Below are positions 1-8,100 of a DNA stretch of 38,487 nucleotides, piece by piece. The stretch covers positions 1 to 38,487 of the forward strand of contig CASFMA010000073.1 in NCBI GenBank assembly GCA_949295675.1, written 5' to 3'. Under the pieces are notes generated by a model. The model was not told the DNA's origin, searched no databases, and worked only from the letters and a program-made list of their open reading frames with translations. Position numbers and translations under genes: made by a program. The stretch's first letter is position 1. Every line of letters starts with the position of its first letter. This DNA is from an uncultured Spirochaetales bacterium (lineage in GTDB: Bacteria > Spirochaetota > Spirochaetia > Sphaerochaetales > Sphaerochaetaceae).

Positions 1-1595
1 ACGACAAGAAGACTATCTCCATGACCGCTGACAATAGCACGCCCAAGAGGAAGGCTGAACCCGCTGTCCCCTATCGGGCCTTCTTCATTATAAAGTGCCT
101 TATGCTCTATGAAGACTACTGGATCGGAAGCCTTTGCAGCGCTTTTGAGCAACGCCTTTGCAGATAACGCATCCGATGGTGCCACGACTATCAGGCCAGG
201 GACCCGGAACATATTCTCAAGGGACTGGGTATGCTGGGCACCATGCCCGGTACCTCCTCCCATTGGCGCACGGAGTATCATATGACATGAAAGCTGGCCG
301 AATGACATGAAGCGGAGCTTTGCAGCATGGTTTATCAAAGCATCCGATGCAAGCGTAGAGAAATCACCATACATAAGCTCAACGATCGGAAGCTCTCCCA
401 TGGCAGCAGCACCGACAGCCATTCCAGTGAAGGCCTCCTCCGCTACCGGTGTCTCAAGAACCTGCCCGGGATGCCTGAGATATAGATCCCCAGTAACTCC
501 GAAGCATCCGCCATATACCCCGATATCCTCTCCCATGAGAAATGATTTGCTGTTTTCTGCCAGGATTTCATCCAAGGCTTCATAGATAGCCTTCCTGTAT
601 GTTCCAGCATGCAATGAAGGCACTATCTCCGGAATATCCGGCAAGGATGGCGCAGAGAGTGCTTCAAGCTCATCATAGGAGAGAGTATCGCCGGATGCGG
701 CAACAGCTTCAGCCATTGCCTTGCGGACATCCATCTGCACGCTTTCGCTGATATGGCTTATCTCATCTGCGCTCATGATTGAGTTATCTTCAAGGTATCC
801 TATGAAGCGCCTGATGGGATCCTTTGCCTTCCATTCCATCTCCTCCGCTTCGCTCCTGTATACGTTCCTGTCAGACCGGCTGTGCCCGCACATCCTGTAA
901 GTTTCAAGCTCTATGAAATAAGGATGATGGCTTTCCACGATATATTCCCGTACATCCCTGATCGTGGAATAAACCTGGAGGATATCATTGCCGTCGATCC
1001 TGGATGATCTGATCGAATAGCCTGCTGCGCGTTCATAGATCGCATCTGTAGAGATCATCCTTGATGCGGCAGCGGACATGCCGTAATGGTTGTTCTCAAG
1101 GACAAAGAGAACTGGCAGGTTCCAGATTGATGCGATATTCATCATCTCATGCACCGTGCCACGCGATGCCGCCCCATCCCCGAGGACTGCGACTGCGATA
1201 TTATCCAGGCCACGGCGGGCAAAGGAAAGAGCGATGCCTCCTGCGATGCTTATGCCTGAGCCGACGACAGCAGAGGACCCGAAGTTGCCATGTGCCATGT
1301 CAGTCATGTGCATCGATCCGCCAAGCCCGCCGCAAAGGCCATGTCTTGATCCAAGCATCTCGGAGAAGAATGAGCATAGCGATGATCCCTGGCCGATGTT
1401 ATATCCATGGCAGCGATGCGTAGGGACAACGATGTCGCCATCCTCCAGAGCCATGGAAACACCGATATGGCAGGCTTCCTGCCCTGTTGAAAGATGATAT
1501 GTACCCCAGATAAGGCCTTTTGATGCAAGTTCCTCAACACCTTCTTCGGCATAACGCGATGCAAGCATCAGAGAAAGCGCTTTCCGATAATCCAT
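1..1595 (-). CDS. Fused E1 alpha/beta subunit of a 2-oxoacid (acetoin/branched-chain type) dehydrogenase, 3' end beyond the window
   Basis: This thiamine-diphosphate enzyme carries out the decarboxylating first step of a 2-oxoacid or acetoin dehydrogenase complex. The start ATG lies 7 nt after GGCGG, and 531 codons read without a stop to the window edge. Residues 1 to about 320 are an E1-alpha domain with the cofactor motif GDG (139-141) ending in Asn-Asn (168-169) and the GHSRSD segment near 237. From about residue 330 an E1-beta domain follows in the same frame (GEDIGVYGG near 355, ETPVAEEAFTG near 381). The two subunits are usually separate genes, so this is a natural fusion. The rest of the beta domain and any E2/E3 genes lie outside. 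A flavin-reductase-like gene is 20 bp upstream in the same unit. The substrate cannot be told from sequence alone. Confidence 0.9.
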   Translation of the reverse strand, partial: MDYRKALSLMLASRYAEEGVEELASKGLIWGTYHLSTGQEACHIGVSMALEDGDIVVPTHRCHGYNIGQGSSLCSFFSEMLGSRHGLCGGLGGSMHMTDMAHGNFGSSAVVGSGISIAGGIALSFARRGLDNIAVAVLGDGAASRGTVHEMMNIASIWNLPVLFVLENNHYGMSAAASRMISTDAIYERAAGYSIRSSRIDGNDILQVYSTIRDVREYIVESHHPYFIELETYRMCGHSRSDRNVYRSEAEEMEWKAKDPIRRFIGYLEDNSIMSADEISHISESVQMDVRKAMAEAVAASGDTLSYDELEALSAPSLPDIPEIVPSLHAGTYRKAIYEALDEILAENSKSFLMGEDIGVYGGCFGVTGDLYLRHPGQVLETPVAEEAFTGMAVGAAAMGELPIVELMYGDFSTLASDALINHAAKLRFMSFGQLSCHMILRAPMGGGTGHGAQHTQSLENMFRVPGLIVVAPSDALSAKALLKSAAKASDPVVFIEHKALYNEEGPIGDSGFSLPLGRAIVSGHGDSLLV

Positions 1596-1615
1596 GTATA
1601 AACCGCCTTTGAGCG

Positions 1616-2110
1616 CTATGGGATGTAAACGCCCTCCACAAGTCCGACATACATATGATGCCAGTCCCCATGAGGATAGAGCTTCAATATGCTCTCGTCA
1701 ACGATTGTCCCCTTGTCAAGGCAGACATGCGCGGCTTTGCTGCATGTCATTATGAGATTGGCTTCCTCAAAGGCAACTGTGCCATCCAGCCCTGTCGGCG
1801 TGATCCCCGCGCCTTTTGCCTTATCGGTATCGGCTCCTGTATGTGTCCCGCAGTAATCAAGCACACCTCTAAGCTCAGGAGGGAAGAATGACAGCGAGAA
1901 GCCATGGCTTTTCTCCATCATGCTGAACGTATACCTGGATTCCCTGACAAAGACATATACAGCAGGCTTTTCCCATAGATATCCGAAGCCTCCCCAGCCA
2001 GCAGTCATCGTATTCCAGCAGTCATATGAACCAGCTGTAAGAAGAAATGCCTCATCACCTATCACGGTAAAAGGATTAAGCTCAAGCTGCCTGAAATCAA
2101 TTTTCTGCAT
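1616..2110 (-). CDS. Flavin reductase-like / FMN-binding split-barrel protein
   Basis: A 164-residue cytoplasmic protein that looks like a short flavin reductase or flavoredoxin family member: the start has the Pro-Phe-Thr-Val segment and the body contains the Thr-Met-Thr-Ala-Gly-Trp-Gly-Gly stretch typical of FMN-binding split barrels. The start is well set by GGGAGGTG five nucleotides before the ATG. It is the first gene of a two-gene unit with the E1 fusion and has a near-consensus promoter of its own. It may pass electrons to or from a flavin acceptor, but no partner is visible. The family call is fairly firm; the physiological role is unknown. Confidence 0.75.
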   Translation of the reverse strand: MQKIDFRQLELNPFTVIGDEAFLLTAGSYDCWNTMTAGWGGFGYLWEKPAVYVFVRESRYTFSMMEKSHGFSLSFFPPELRGVLDYCGTHTGADTDKAKGAGITPTGLDGTVAFEEANLIMTCSKAAHVCLDKGTIVDESILKLYPHGDWHHMYVGLVEGVYIP

Positions 2111-2132
2111 AGCTGCACCTCCCTATATGATG

Positions 2133-2162
2133 ATTATAAGGTTGAAAATCACTCCTTTTCAA
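2133..2162 (-). promoter_or_regulatory. Sigma-70-type promoter with an overlapping inverted repeat
   Basis: On the minus strand TTGAAA (2162-2157) and TATAAT (2138-2133) are 18 bp apart and point at the flavin-reductase/E1 unit. A perfect inverted repeat, TTGAAAA-N7-TTTTCAA (2142-2162), covers the -35 box and most of the spacer, where a repressor would block polymerase. No regulator gene is next to it. The promoter is a sequence match; the operator role is inferred. Confidence 0.55.
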
Positions 2163-2203
2163 ATAAAAAGCATTAATATAGACTGACAAAGTAGGAGTAT
2201 GGC

Positions 2204-2758
2204 ATGGCAGATAACCCACAGCTTTCAAAGGATCTCCGGCGTGTGCTCATTGATGAGAAGACAATCGCAGATCGCGTCAATGAGCTTGCCCAAGAGATCA
2301 ACATGAGGTACAAGGACTCTGAGGAGCCCCTTATACTCGTAGGAGTCCTGAAAGGCTCTTTCATCTTCCTGGCAGATCTTTCCCGCCGTCTTACCATCCC
2401 GCACATCATTGATTTCATAGCGATCTCATCCTATGGGAAGAAAGGTGACCAGCGTGGTGAGGTAAGGCTGCTGATGGACACAAGGGAAAACCTCGCAGGC
2501 CATGATGTCCTGATAGTGGAGGATATACTGGACAGCGGTTCCACGCTCAGCTATCTGATAAGGACATTCAAAGCCAGGAATACAAAGTCTGTCTCGACAG
2601 CAGTCTTCCTTGACAAGCCTGCAAGGCATGAAGTCGATATAGACATACAGTTCAAGGGCTTTGAGATCCCGGATGTCTGGGTTGTCGGCTATGGACTTGA
2701 CTATAAAGAGAGGCACAGGACACTGCCTTTCATCGCAGAGATGATTCCGGAGAACTGA
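2204..2758 (+). CDS. hpt: Hypoxanthine phosphoribosyltransferase
   Basis: Joins hypoxanthine (often also guanine) to PRPP to give IMP (GMP) in purine salvage. The 184-residue length is normal for the family. The PRPP-binding signature is at residues 102-114 (VLIVEDILDSGST), and the flexible-loop segment with Ser-Tyr-Gly is near residue 75. The start is set by GTAGGAG seven nucleotides upstream. The gene is followed after one base by a second purine phosphoribosyltransferase and then purA, so hypoxanthine could be turned into IMP and on to AMP by one operon. I found no convincing promoter boxes of its own in the 93 bp upstream. Confidence 0.93.
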   Translation: MADNPQLSKDLRRVLIDEKTIADRVNELAQEINMRYKDSEEPLILVGVLKGSFIFLADLSRRLTIPHIIDFIAISSYGKKGDQRGEVRLLMDTRENLAGHDVLIVEDILDSGSTLSYLIRTFKARNTKSVSTAVFLDKPARHEVDIDIQFKGFEIPDVWVVGYGLDYKERHRTLPFIAEMIPEN

Positions 2759-2759
2759 A

Positions 2760-3326
2760 ATGGACGAGAAATTCTACGTTAGCTACAACACCGTACATAA
2801 GCTCATAAAGAGCCTTGCGAAGAGAATAGAGGGCTCAGGCTTCGATCCAGATGTGATTGTCGCGATAGGCTCTGGAGGCTTCATCCCTGCTAGGATAATA
2901 AAGACATTCATAAACCGTCCGATATACGCAGTCGGCATCTCATACTATGGCATGGACCATAAGCACAGGGAGCATCCTACCAAGATCCAGTGGATCGATG
3001 AGGTCCAGGAACAGCTGAGAGGCAAGAAAGTCCTGCTGATCGATGAGGTTGATGACACAAGGGCTACATTGGCATACTGCGTTGGTGAGCTGCTGTCATA
3101 CAATCCTGAGGAGATCGCAGTGCTTGTTCTTCACAACAAGCTCAAGAAGAAAGATGTTGAATTCCCGCCAGAGATCAAAAGGTACTACCCTGCCCTTGAG
3201 ATTGAGGATATGTGGATAAAATATCCATGGGATGCTGATGACATAGAGGAACATACAAGGCTCGAGAAGGAAATGATCGAGGAAATGAAGAAGCAGGGAA
3301 AGGAGCTTTTCGATGGCATCATATAA
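2760..3326 (+). CDS. Second purine phosphoribosyltransferase (xanthine/guanine type, XPRT-like)
   Basis: A 188-residue PRTase-fold protein with the PRPP signature VLLIDEVDDTRAT at residues 91-103. The early GSGGFIPAR loop (37-45) and the Trp-Ile-Lys-Tyr-Pro-Trp stretch near the end resemble xanthine/guanine phosphoribosyltransferases of the yeast Xpt1/archaeal kind more than hpt. It would salvage xanthine or guanine to XMP or GMP. The ATG lies one base after the hpt stop, with its ribosome site (GGAG) inside hpt, and the last 14 bases overlap purA, so translation is probably coupled. The base preference cannot be read from the sequence. Confidence 0.8.
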   Translation: MDEKFYVSYNTVHKLIKSLAKRIEGSGFDPDVIVAIGSGGFIPARIIKTFINRPIYAVGISYYGMDHKHREHPTKIQWIDEVQEQLRGKKVLLIDEVDDTRATLAYCVGELLSYNPEEIAVLVLHNKLKKKDVEFPPEIKRYYPALEIEDMWIKYPWDADDIEEHTRLEKEMIEEMKKQGKELFDGII

Positions 3327-4593
3327 TGTAAACGCGGTTGTTGGAGTGCAGTGGGGAGATGAAGGGAAAGGACGTATCGTTGATTACCTTGCCTCTGACG
3401 CGGAGCTTGTCATACGCTTCCAGGGTGGTGACAATGCAGGTCATACGGTAATAAACGAATATGGGAAGTTCGGTCTCCATATCCTTCCATCAGGCGTATT
3501 CAATCCGGACACGATGAACATAGTCGGGGCTGGCACTGTTGTCAATTTCGACAGGATGAAAGAGGAAATCGACAATATAAAGAAGAGCGCCGGACTTGAT
3601 ATCCAGAACGTATTCATAGATGAGAGAGCTCATATCATCATGCCGTATCACATGGCACTCGATGGTGCCGAGGAAGGCAGGAGAAGCGAGAAGGACAAGA
3701 TAGGGACAACCAAGAGAGGCATCGGCCCATGTTATTCTGACAAAGCCGCAAGGACTGGGATAAGGGCTGCCGACATAATGGATGAGGAGACACTTGAGAA
3801 GCGTCTGGCAGCCATCCTTCCAAGAAAGAACAGGGAGCTTGAGTACTATGGGCTTGAGACTGTCAAGCTTGAGGATATGCTCGCCCTTGCTGCAAAATGG
3901 AGAAAGGAATTCGGTGACCATATCATCGATACTGTGCCTATCGTCCGCGATGCTGTAGAGGAAGGAAAGAAGATACTCCTCGAAGGCCAGCTTGGTATAA
4001 TGAGGGACAACGACTGGGGAATCTATCCATACTCCACATCCTCGAACCCGACAGCGGCCGGAGCCTGCAATGGCGCAGGAATCCCTCCACGTGCGATCAC
4101 GAAGGTCGTCGGTGTCGCAAAGGCCTACTCCACATCTGTCGGCGGAGGCCCATACATGACAGAACTGTTCGATGCGGATGGCGAGAAGCTCAGGGATATC
4201 GGGCATGAATATGGTGTAACAACAGGACGTCCGAGAAGATGCGGCTGGTTCGATGCAGTAGCGGCAGATTACGCATGCTACATGAACGGCATTACGGATA
4301 TCGCACTCACAAAGCTCGATGTGCTGGACACATTCGAGAAGATCAAAGTCTGCACAGGCTACATGATAGATGGCGAATACTACAGGAACCTGCCTGAGAC
4401 AAGGCTCCAGGAAAGGGCCAAGCCTATCTATGAAGTCTTCGAGGGATGGATGAGCGATACGACAGGATGCAGGACCTGGGAATCTCTCCCAGAGAAGGCA
4501 AAGACATACATCCTCGCGCTTGAGAAGTTGATGAATACCCATATCACATACATCTCAGTCGGGCCGGAAAGAGATCAGCTGATCATAAGATAA
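3313..4593 (+). CDS. purA: Adenylosuccinate synthase
   Basis: Makes adenylosuccinate from IMP, aspartate and GTP, the first step from IMP to AMP. The 426-residue length is standard. The GTP-binding loop WGDEGKG is at residues 14-20 and the IMP-site GGDNAGHT at 38-45; the GTTKRGIGP segment and the GRPRRCGW segment are both present. The ATG, preceded by AGGAG at 7 nt, lies inside the upstream phosphoribosyltransferase gene. Its position after hpt gives a direct hypoxanthine-IMP-AMP route. purB is not in the window. Confidence 0.97.
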   Translation: MASYNVNAVVGVQWGDEGKGRIVDYLASDAELVIRFQGGDNAGHTVINEYGKFGLHILPSGVFNPDTMNIVGAGTVVNFDRMKEEIDNIKKSAGLDIQNVFIDERAHIIMPYHMALDGAEEGRRSEKDKIGTTKRGIGPCYSDKAARTGIRAADIMDEETLEKRLAAILPRKNRELEYYGLETVKLEDMLALAAKWRKEFGDHIIDTVPIVRDAVEEGKKILLEGQLGIMRDNDWGIYPYSTSSNPTAAGACNGAGIPPRAITKVVGVAKAYSTSVGGGPYMTELFDADGEKLRDIGHEYGVTTGRPRRCGWFDAVAADYACYMNGITDIALTKLDVLDTFEKIKVCTGYMIDGEYYRNLPETRLQERAKPIYEVFEGWMSDTTGCRTWESLPEKAKTYILALEKLMNTHITYISVGPERDQLIIR

Positions 4594-4649
4594 TGGATAA
4601 ATGGAGCTGTCGCAGAAACACAGGAGCGGCAGCATCAATCAACCACAAG

Positions 4650-4698
4650 GGGGCTGCTGCAGAAGTCCAGGCTTTTGAAGCAGCTCCTATTTGCTTTT
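4650..4698 (+). terminator. Probable intrinsic terminator of the hpt-purA operon
   Basis: GGGGCTGCT (4650-4658) can pair with AGCAGCTCC (4679-4687) over nine positions with one G-U pair and a 20-nt loop. It is followed by TATTTGCTTTT. The loop is long and the T-tract broken, so strength is uncertain. Confidence 0.45.
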
Positions 4699-4971
4699 CA
4701 AGCGATCAGCAAAGCGGAATCAAAGCTGCATGGATACCGTTTCTCTTGCTAAGCCGGTGCTACTCTCTATCCTGCCTCACATTGCTGTGGATCTGACGAT
4801 GGAGCTTCTTCTCACTCAAGATACCTGCAGGCCTTTGCCCTTATCTTCCCTTGGTCGTCCAGCTTATATGCAAGCATAGTCCTCACTATTTCACTCCAGG
4901 ATGACATGAGGATCCTGATCCAATCCCATACTCACATACTCCAGAAATCGTACGGTTTGCACTCAGATTTT

Positions 4972-5000
4972 TTGATTTTCTGTCCATATCGGATTATATT
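4972..5000 (+). promoter_or_regulatory. Promoter of the toxin-antitoxin pair
   Basis: TTGATT (4972-4977), a 17-bp spacer and TATATT (4995-5000) stand just upstream of the antitoxin start at 5017. The short leader leaves room only for the GAGG ribosome site. Such pairs are usually repressed by their own antitoxin at this position, but no clear palindrome is visible. Confidence 0.5.
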
Positions 5001-5016
5001 TATATCAGAGGACGCT

Positions 5017-5235
5017 ATGGTAATCACATCAACAGAACTGAAAAACAATCTCGGAATGTATCTTGAGAAAGCGGGATACGAGGACATCATAATCACGAAA
5101 AATGGAAGGAGCGTCGCGCGCTTGACATCTCCAACGGTGGACAAGTCAGCATTGTGGAAGAGCCTTCTGGGAAGCGTTCCAGGTGGAGGCGAGATGGACA
5201 TCAGAAAAGCACGTGACGAAAGGCTGGGCATCTGA
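5017..5235 (+). CDS. Antitoxin of the Phd/YefM type
   Basis: A 72-residue protein whose N-terminal half has the Phd/YefM pattern: Ile-Thr-Ser-Thr-Glu-Leu-Lys-Asn-Asn-Leu, then an Ile-Ile-Ile-Thr-Lys-Asn-Gly-Arg strand near residues 26-33 and Val-Ala-Arg-Leu. This half would dimerise and bind operator DNA, while the charged tail would wrap the toxin. The reading frame is open further upstream, but the ATG at 5017 has GAGG at the right distance and gives the normal family length. Its stop overlaps the toxin start by one base (TGATG), the usual arrangement for translational coupling. Confidence 0.8.
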   Translation: MVITSTELKNNLGMYLEKAGYEDIIITKNGRSVARLTSPTVDKSALWKSLLGSVPGGGEMDIRKARDERLGI

Positions 5236-5669
5236 TGACGGTGCTGTTCGACACCAATGTAATACTTGACAGCCTTCTGGAGCGCTCACCTTTTGCGGAG
5301 GAGTCTTCCGCTGCCGTACAATACGCACTCGATAACAGCCACCGCTGCCTGGTTTCAGCATCATCTGTTACCGACCTGTTCTACATCATCAGAAAGCAGA
5401 CCGGAGACAGAAAGATGGCCTGGGAGAAGATAACACTGCTCTCATACGTCTTTGAATTCGCATCAGTATCAGGGGATGACATCCTGACGGCACTAAGAAG
5501 CAGGATGGCTGATTTCGAGGATGCGGTCATCGCATCATCAGCTGCAAGGCATTCCGCCACGTACATAGTGACACGCAACGTTGATGACTTCAGGCTCTCC
5601 CCAGTTCCCGCCATCACTCCGGAAGAATTCACCAGGATCTTCCCATCTCAGGGCAAGAATGGAGAATGA
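5235..5669 (+). CDS. PIN-domain toxin (VapC-like ribonuclease)
   Basis: A 144-residue single-domain PIN protein, which in this family is a Mg-dependent ribonuclease acting on tRNA or rRNA. The acidic residues expected for the metal site are present: Asp6 in FDTNV, Asp47, Glu95/Asp96 in the ADFEDAV segment and Asp117/118 near the end. It starts inside the antitoxin stop codon. The PIN toxin is paired with a Phd-type rather than a VapB (AbrB/RHH) antitoxin, a known alternative combination. The target RNA cannot be inferred. Confidence 0.82.
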   Translation: MTVLFDTNVILDSLLERSPFAEESSAAVQYALDNSHRCLVSASSVTDLFYIIRKQTGDRKMAWEKITLLSYVFEFASVSGDDILTALRSRMADFEDAVIASSAARHSATYIVTRNVDDFRLSPVPAITPEEFTRIFPSQGKNGE

Positions 5670-5835
5670 GCCCGAAACTGAGATTGATCTCTATATCAAA
5701 TATGCAAGACCCGATTGTGGGATTCCGAGGTCAGAATCAGCTCAAATCAAGCAAGATGAAGGAATTGCAATGAAATACGAGGATAGCTAGCCGTCTCAAG
5801 GCAGAGAGCCGATGGTCCATGCTGCCGCTGCATCC

Positions 5836-6522
5836 TCAATGCTTGAAGTATTTGCTCAGCCTATTGTAGTTGAACTCAAAAGTTCCCTCGATAATCCCTA
5901 TTGCCTTCTCGGGATCCCTTTCACTGATAGCATCAAGGATCATCCTGTGATTTCTTTTGGCGTTATCCCAGTTGTTATCAAGATTATCGCCTGACATCTC
6001 AGCTAAATACTTATAAATAGTAGCTTCAAATGTATCATATATCTGTATGAATACCGGATTATGCGATCCACAGATCATCGAATAATGGAATTGATAATCA
6101 GCATCAGCATATGCCTTGGCTGTATCAGCGGCTTCCAGCGCCTTATAGGCTTTATCCAGTCTGGCTATATCCTCATCGGTGCCTTCCGAGCATAGTATCC
6201 TTATGCTCGTGAACTCCAATGCCCTGCGAAGCTGGATCATGTATTTGTAATCAGAGGCGCTTAAGTCGATCACTGTGGAATCCAATGCTGGAACAGCATC
6301 TGAATTGCTGGCTACAAAAGACCCTTTCCCGGGCTTCGTGACTATGTACCCAAGGGCCTGAAGCTTGTGGAGAGCCGTCCGGACACTGACACGGCTCGTA
6401 TTATACTCCTTCGATATCGTATTCTCAGATGGAAGCTTATCTCCCACATTCCATTCCTTGTTCCTTATCAGAAGAAGCATATGCTCATAAAGCTCATCAG
6501 AAACCAGCTTACTGCTCTCCAC
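5836..6522 (-). CDS. GntR-family transcriptional regulator, FadR/FCD subgroup
   Basis: A 228-residue regulator with an N-terminal winged helix (about 8-70; LPSENTISKEYNTSRVSVRT is the recognition part) and an all-helical FCD ligand domain (about 85-225) with the metal-binding Asp...Phe-His pattern (DYQFH) and a later His in RNHRMI. Such proteins bind small organic or sugar acids. The start codon is GTG, chosen because GGAGG lies 6 nt before it. It is the last gene of the dehydratase-Tct unit, and the palindrome at 10716-10733 over that unit's transcription start is its likely operator. A weak hairpin (6549-6574) separates it from tctA. Confidence 0.87.
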   Translation of the reverse strand: MESSKLVSDELYEHMLLLIRNKEWNVGDKLPSENTISKEYNTSRVSVRTALHKLQALGYIVTKPGKGSFVASNSDAVPALDSTVIDLSASDYKYMIQLRRALEFTSIRILCSEGTDEDIARLDKAYKALEAADTAKAYADADYQFHYSMICGSHNPVFIQIYDTFEATIYKYLAEMSGDNLDNNWDNAKRNHRMILDAISERDPEKAIGIIEGTFEFNYNRLSKYFKH

Positions 6523-6584
6523 ACCAGTCCTCCATAGTGAATACAGATAAACATTAGCAGTTTACCTGATGTTTCACCAGCCCA

Positions 6585-8078
6585 TTATTCATCACCTCTA
6601 AGCCTTGTCTTGAAATTACCCCAGATCAGCAAGGCGATAAGGACGATTATCACTATGGATATAGGCCTGAACACGATATATGCGAACAGGTTCGCAGACT
6701 TCGCTGCCGCGATGACCATCGACTGCCTGAGGTTCTTCTCTGCCATGCTGCCAAGGATCATGCCAAGCACTGCTGGAGCGATTGGGATTGAAGCTCGCTT
6801 GAATACAAGCCCGATAAAGCCGAACACAACTGCAAGCAGCACATCAAAAACGCTGTTCCTTGCGCTGAATGCGCCAAATAGCGAGAATGCAATGACTGCA
6901 GGGATGATGTAGTTGACCTTGATCTTAAGTATCTTCGTAAATAAGGATGTACCATATACGCCAAGGATCACCATCATTATCGTGCTTATAAGCAGGCCGA
7001 TCATAAGCGCATACATGACATCTGTATGCTCAGAGAAGAGCTTAGGGCCAGGAATCATCCCATGGACTGTCAATGCGCCGAATATGATGGCGCTTGTGGC
7101 ACTGCCTGGGATGCCAAGGGAAAGCAGAGGGACAAAGGATCCTCCTACCGCGGCATTATTAGCACTCTCCGGCGCGACTATTCCATCGGGAGCCCCCTGT
7201 CCGAACATCTTCCTTTCCTTGCTTGTCCTCTGGGCCTCGCCATATGAGATGAACGAAGCTATCGCTCCGCCAGTCCCTGGCAGGATACCGATGATAGTGC
7301 CGATGATTGAGGATTTCAGAAGGATCCTCCACCTGTTCACTAAGATATCCTTGGCAATCGCAACAGCCTTCACATTGGAAAGCTTGCCCGTTATTATCTC
7401 CATATTGGAATCAGACAGCAGCAAGTTAAGCATCTCTGCAATCGCAAAGAACCCGACACTTATAGGGATCAGATCAAGGCCAGCCTGCAGGTTCAGATTT
7501 CCAAACGTGAACCTGTAATTGACGCTTGTGACATCCATTCCAACTATTGACAATATAAGGCCGAAAGCCACCGAGAAGAAACCTTTTGCAAGGCTCTTTC
7601 CCATGAGGCTGCCAACGACAGCGAGTCCCATTATGCTGACAAGGAACAGCTCTGGAGGACCGAACTTAAGGGCTACACGGGCAAGCAGCGGTGTAAAGAA
7701 AAGCATGATCACAACACCGAAGAGCCCGCCGAATCCACTCGAAAGAACTGAGTAGTACAAGGCGTCCTTTGCCTTGCCCTGCTTAGCCATAGGGCTTCCA
7801 TTCAAAGCTGTACATGCAGCTTCTCCTGTCCCTGGACAATTCAGGAGTATCGCTGATATGGATCCACCGTAAGTAGCACCCATATAAAGTCCTGCAAGCA
7901 TTATCAGGCCATATGCCGGAGACATGCCATATGTAAGCGGCAGCAGCAAAGCTACACCTACTACACCATTGAGACCGGGCAATGCCCCGAAAATAATGCC
8001 CAGCACAACACCCACAAGGTTCATAAGAAGCCCCATAGGTGAAAACACTGAAGCCAGTGCACTCAGAATATAACTCAT
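6585..8078 (-). CDS. tctA: Tripartite tricarboxylate transporter, large membrane subunit TctA
   Basis: A 497-residue multi-spanning inner-membrane protein, the usual TctA length, which moves carboxylates or sugar acids using an ion gradient. The family-typical N-terminal GALPGLNG segment and the following TYGGSISAILLNCPGTGEAA loop are clear, as is a second internal copy (ILPGTGGAIASFISYGEAQ). The start has GGAGG at proper spacing. It sits downstream of tctC and tctB in one unit headed by an enolase-superfamily dehydratase, so the substrate is more likely an aldonate or aldarate than citrate. Confidence 0.93.
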   Translation of the reverse strand: MSYILSALASVFSPMGLLMNLVGVVLGIIFGALPGLNGVVGVALLLPLTYGMSPAYGLIMLAGLYMGATYGGSISAILLNCPGTGEAACTALNGSPMAKQGKAKDALYYSVLSSGFGGLFGVVIMLFFTPLLARVALKFGPPELFLVSIMGLAVVGSLMGKSLAKGFFSVAFGLILSIVGMDVTSVNYRFTFGNLNLQAGLDLIPISVGFFAIAEMLNLLLSDSNMEIITGKLSNVKAVAIAKDILVNRWRILLKSSIIGTIIGILPGTGGAIASFISYGEAQRTSKERKMFGQGAPDGIVAPESANNAAVGGSFVPLLSLGIPGSATSAIIFGALTVHGMIPGPKLFSEHTDVMYALMIGLLISTIMMVILGVYGTSLFTKILKIKVNYIIPAVIAFSLFGAFSARNSVFDVLLAVVFGFIGLVFKRASIPIAPAVLGMILGSMAEKNLRQSMVIAAAKSANLFAYIVFRPISIVIIVLIALLIWGNFKTRLRGDE

Positions 8079-8100
8079 CCAATCCTCCAGTAAGCAGTTA

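Larger units (their letters stand above)
4594..5016. other. Intergenic stretch between purA and the toxin-antitoxin pair
   Basis: About 420 bp without a convincing gene. It holds a likely purA terminator (4650-4698) and the promoter of the toxin-antitoxin pair (4972-5000). On the minus strand 4907-4812 could encode 31 residues (Met-Ser-Ser-Trp-Ser-Glu-Ile start, AGGA five bases before the ATG), which might be a small protein or a gene remnant; nothing identifies it. A 67-codon plus-strand frame at 4593-4796 has no ribosome site and no protein-like composition. Confidence 0.4.

Noticed and set aside
1061-1497. Two overlapping plus-strand frames of 120 and 135 codons
   Set aside because: Both are opposite the E1 fusion, which reads without interruption on the minus strand.
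2163-2203. Separate sigma-70 promoter for hpt
   Set aside because: TATAGA near 2177 has no -35 box at an acceptable distance, so it is not listed as a feature.
3490-4542. 350-codon open frame on the minus strand
   Set aside because: It lies entirely opposite purA, which has every expected motif; the composition is Cys/Ile-rich and unlike a real protein.
4593-4796. 67-codon plus-strand frame after purA
   Set aside because: It has no ribosome site or recognisable protein pattern and spans the likely purA terminator.
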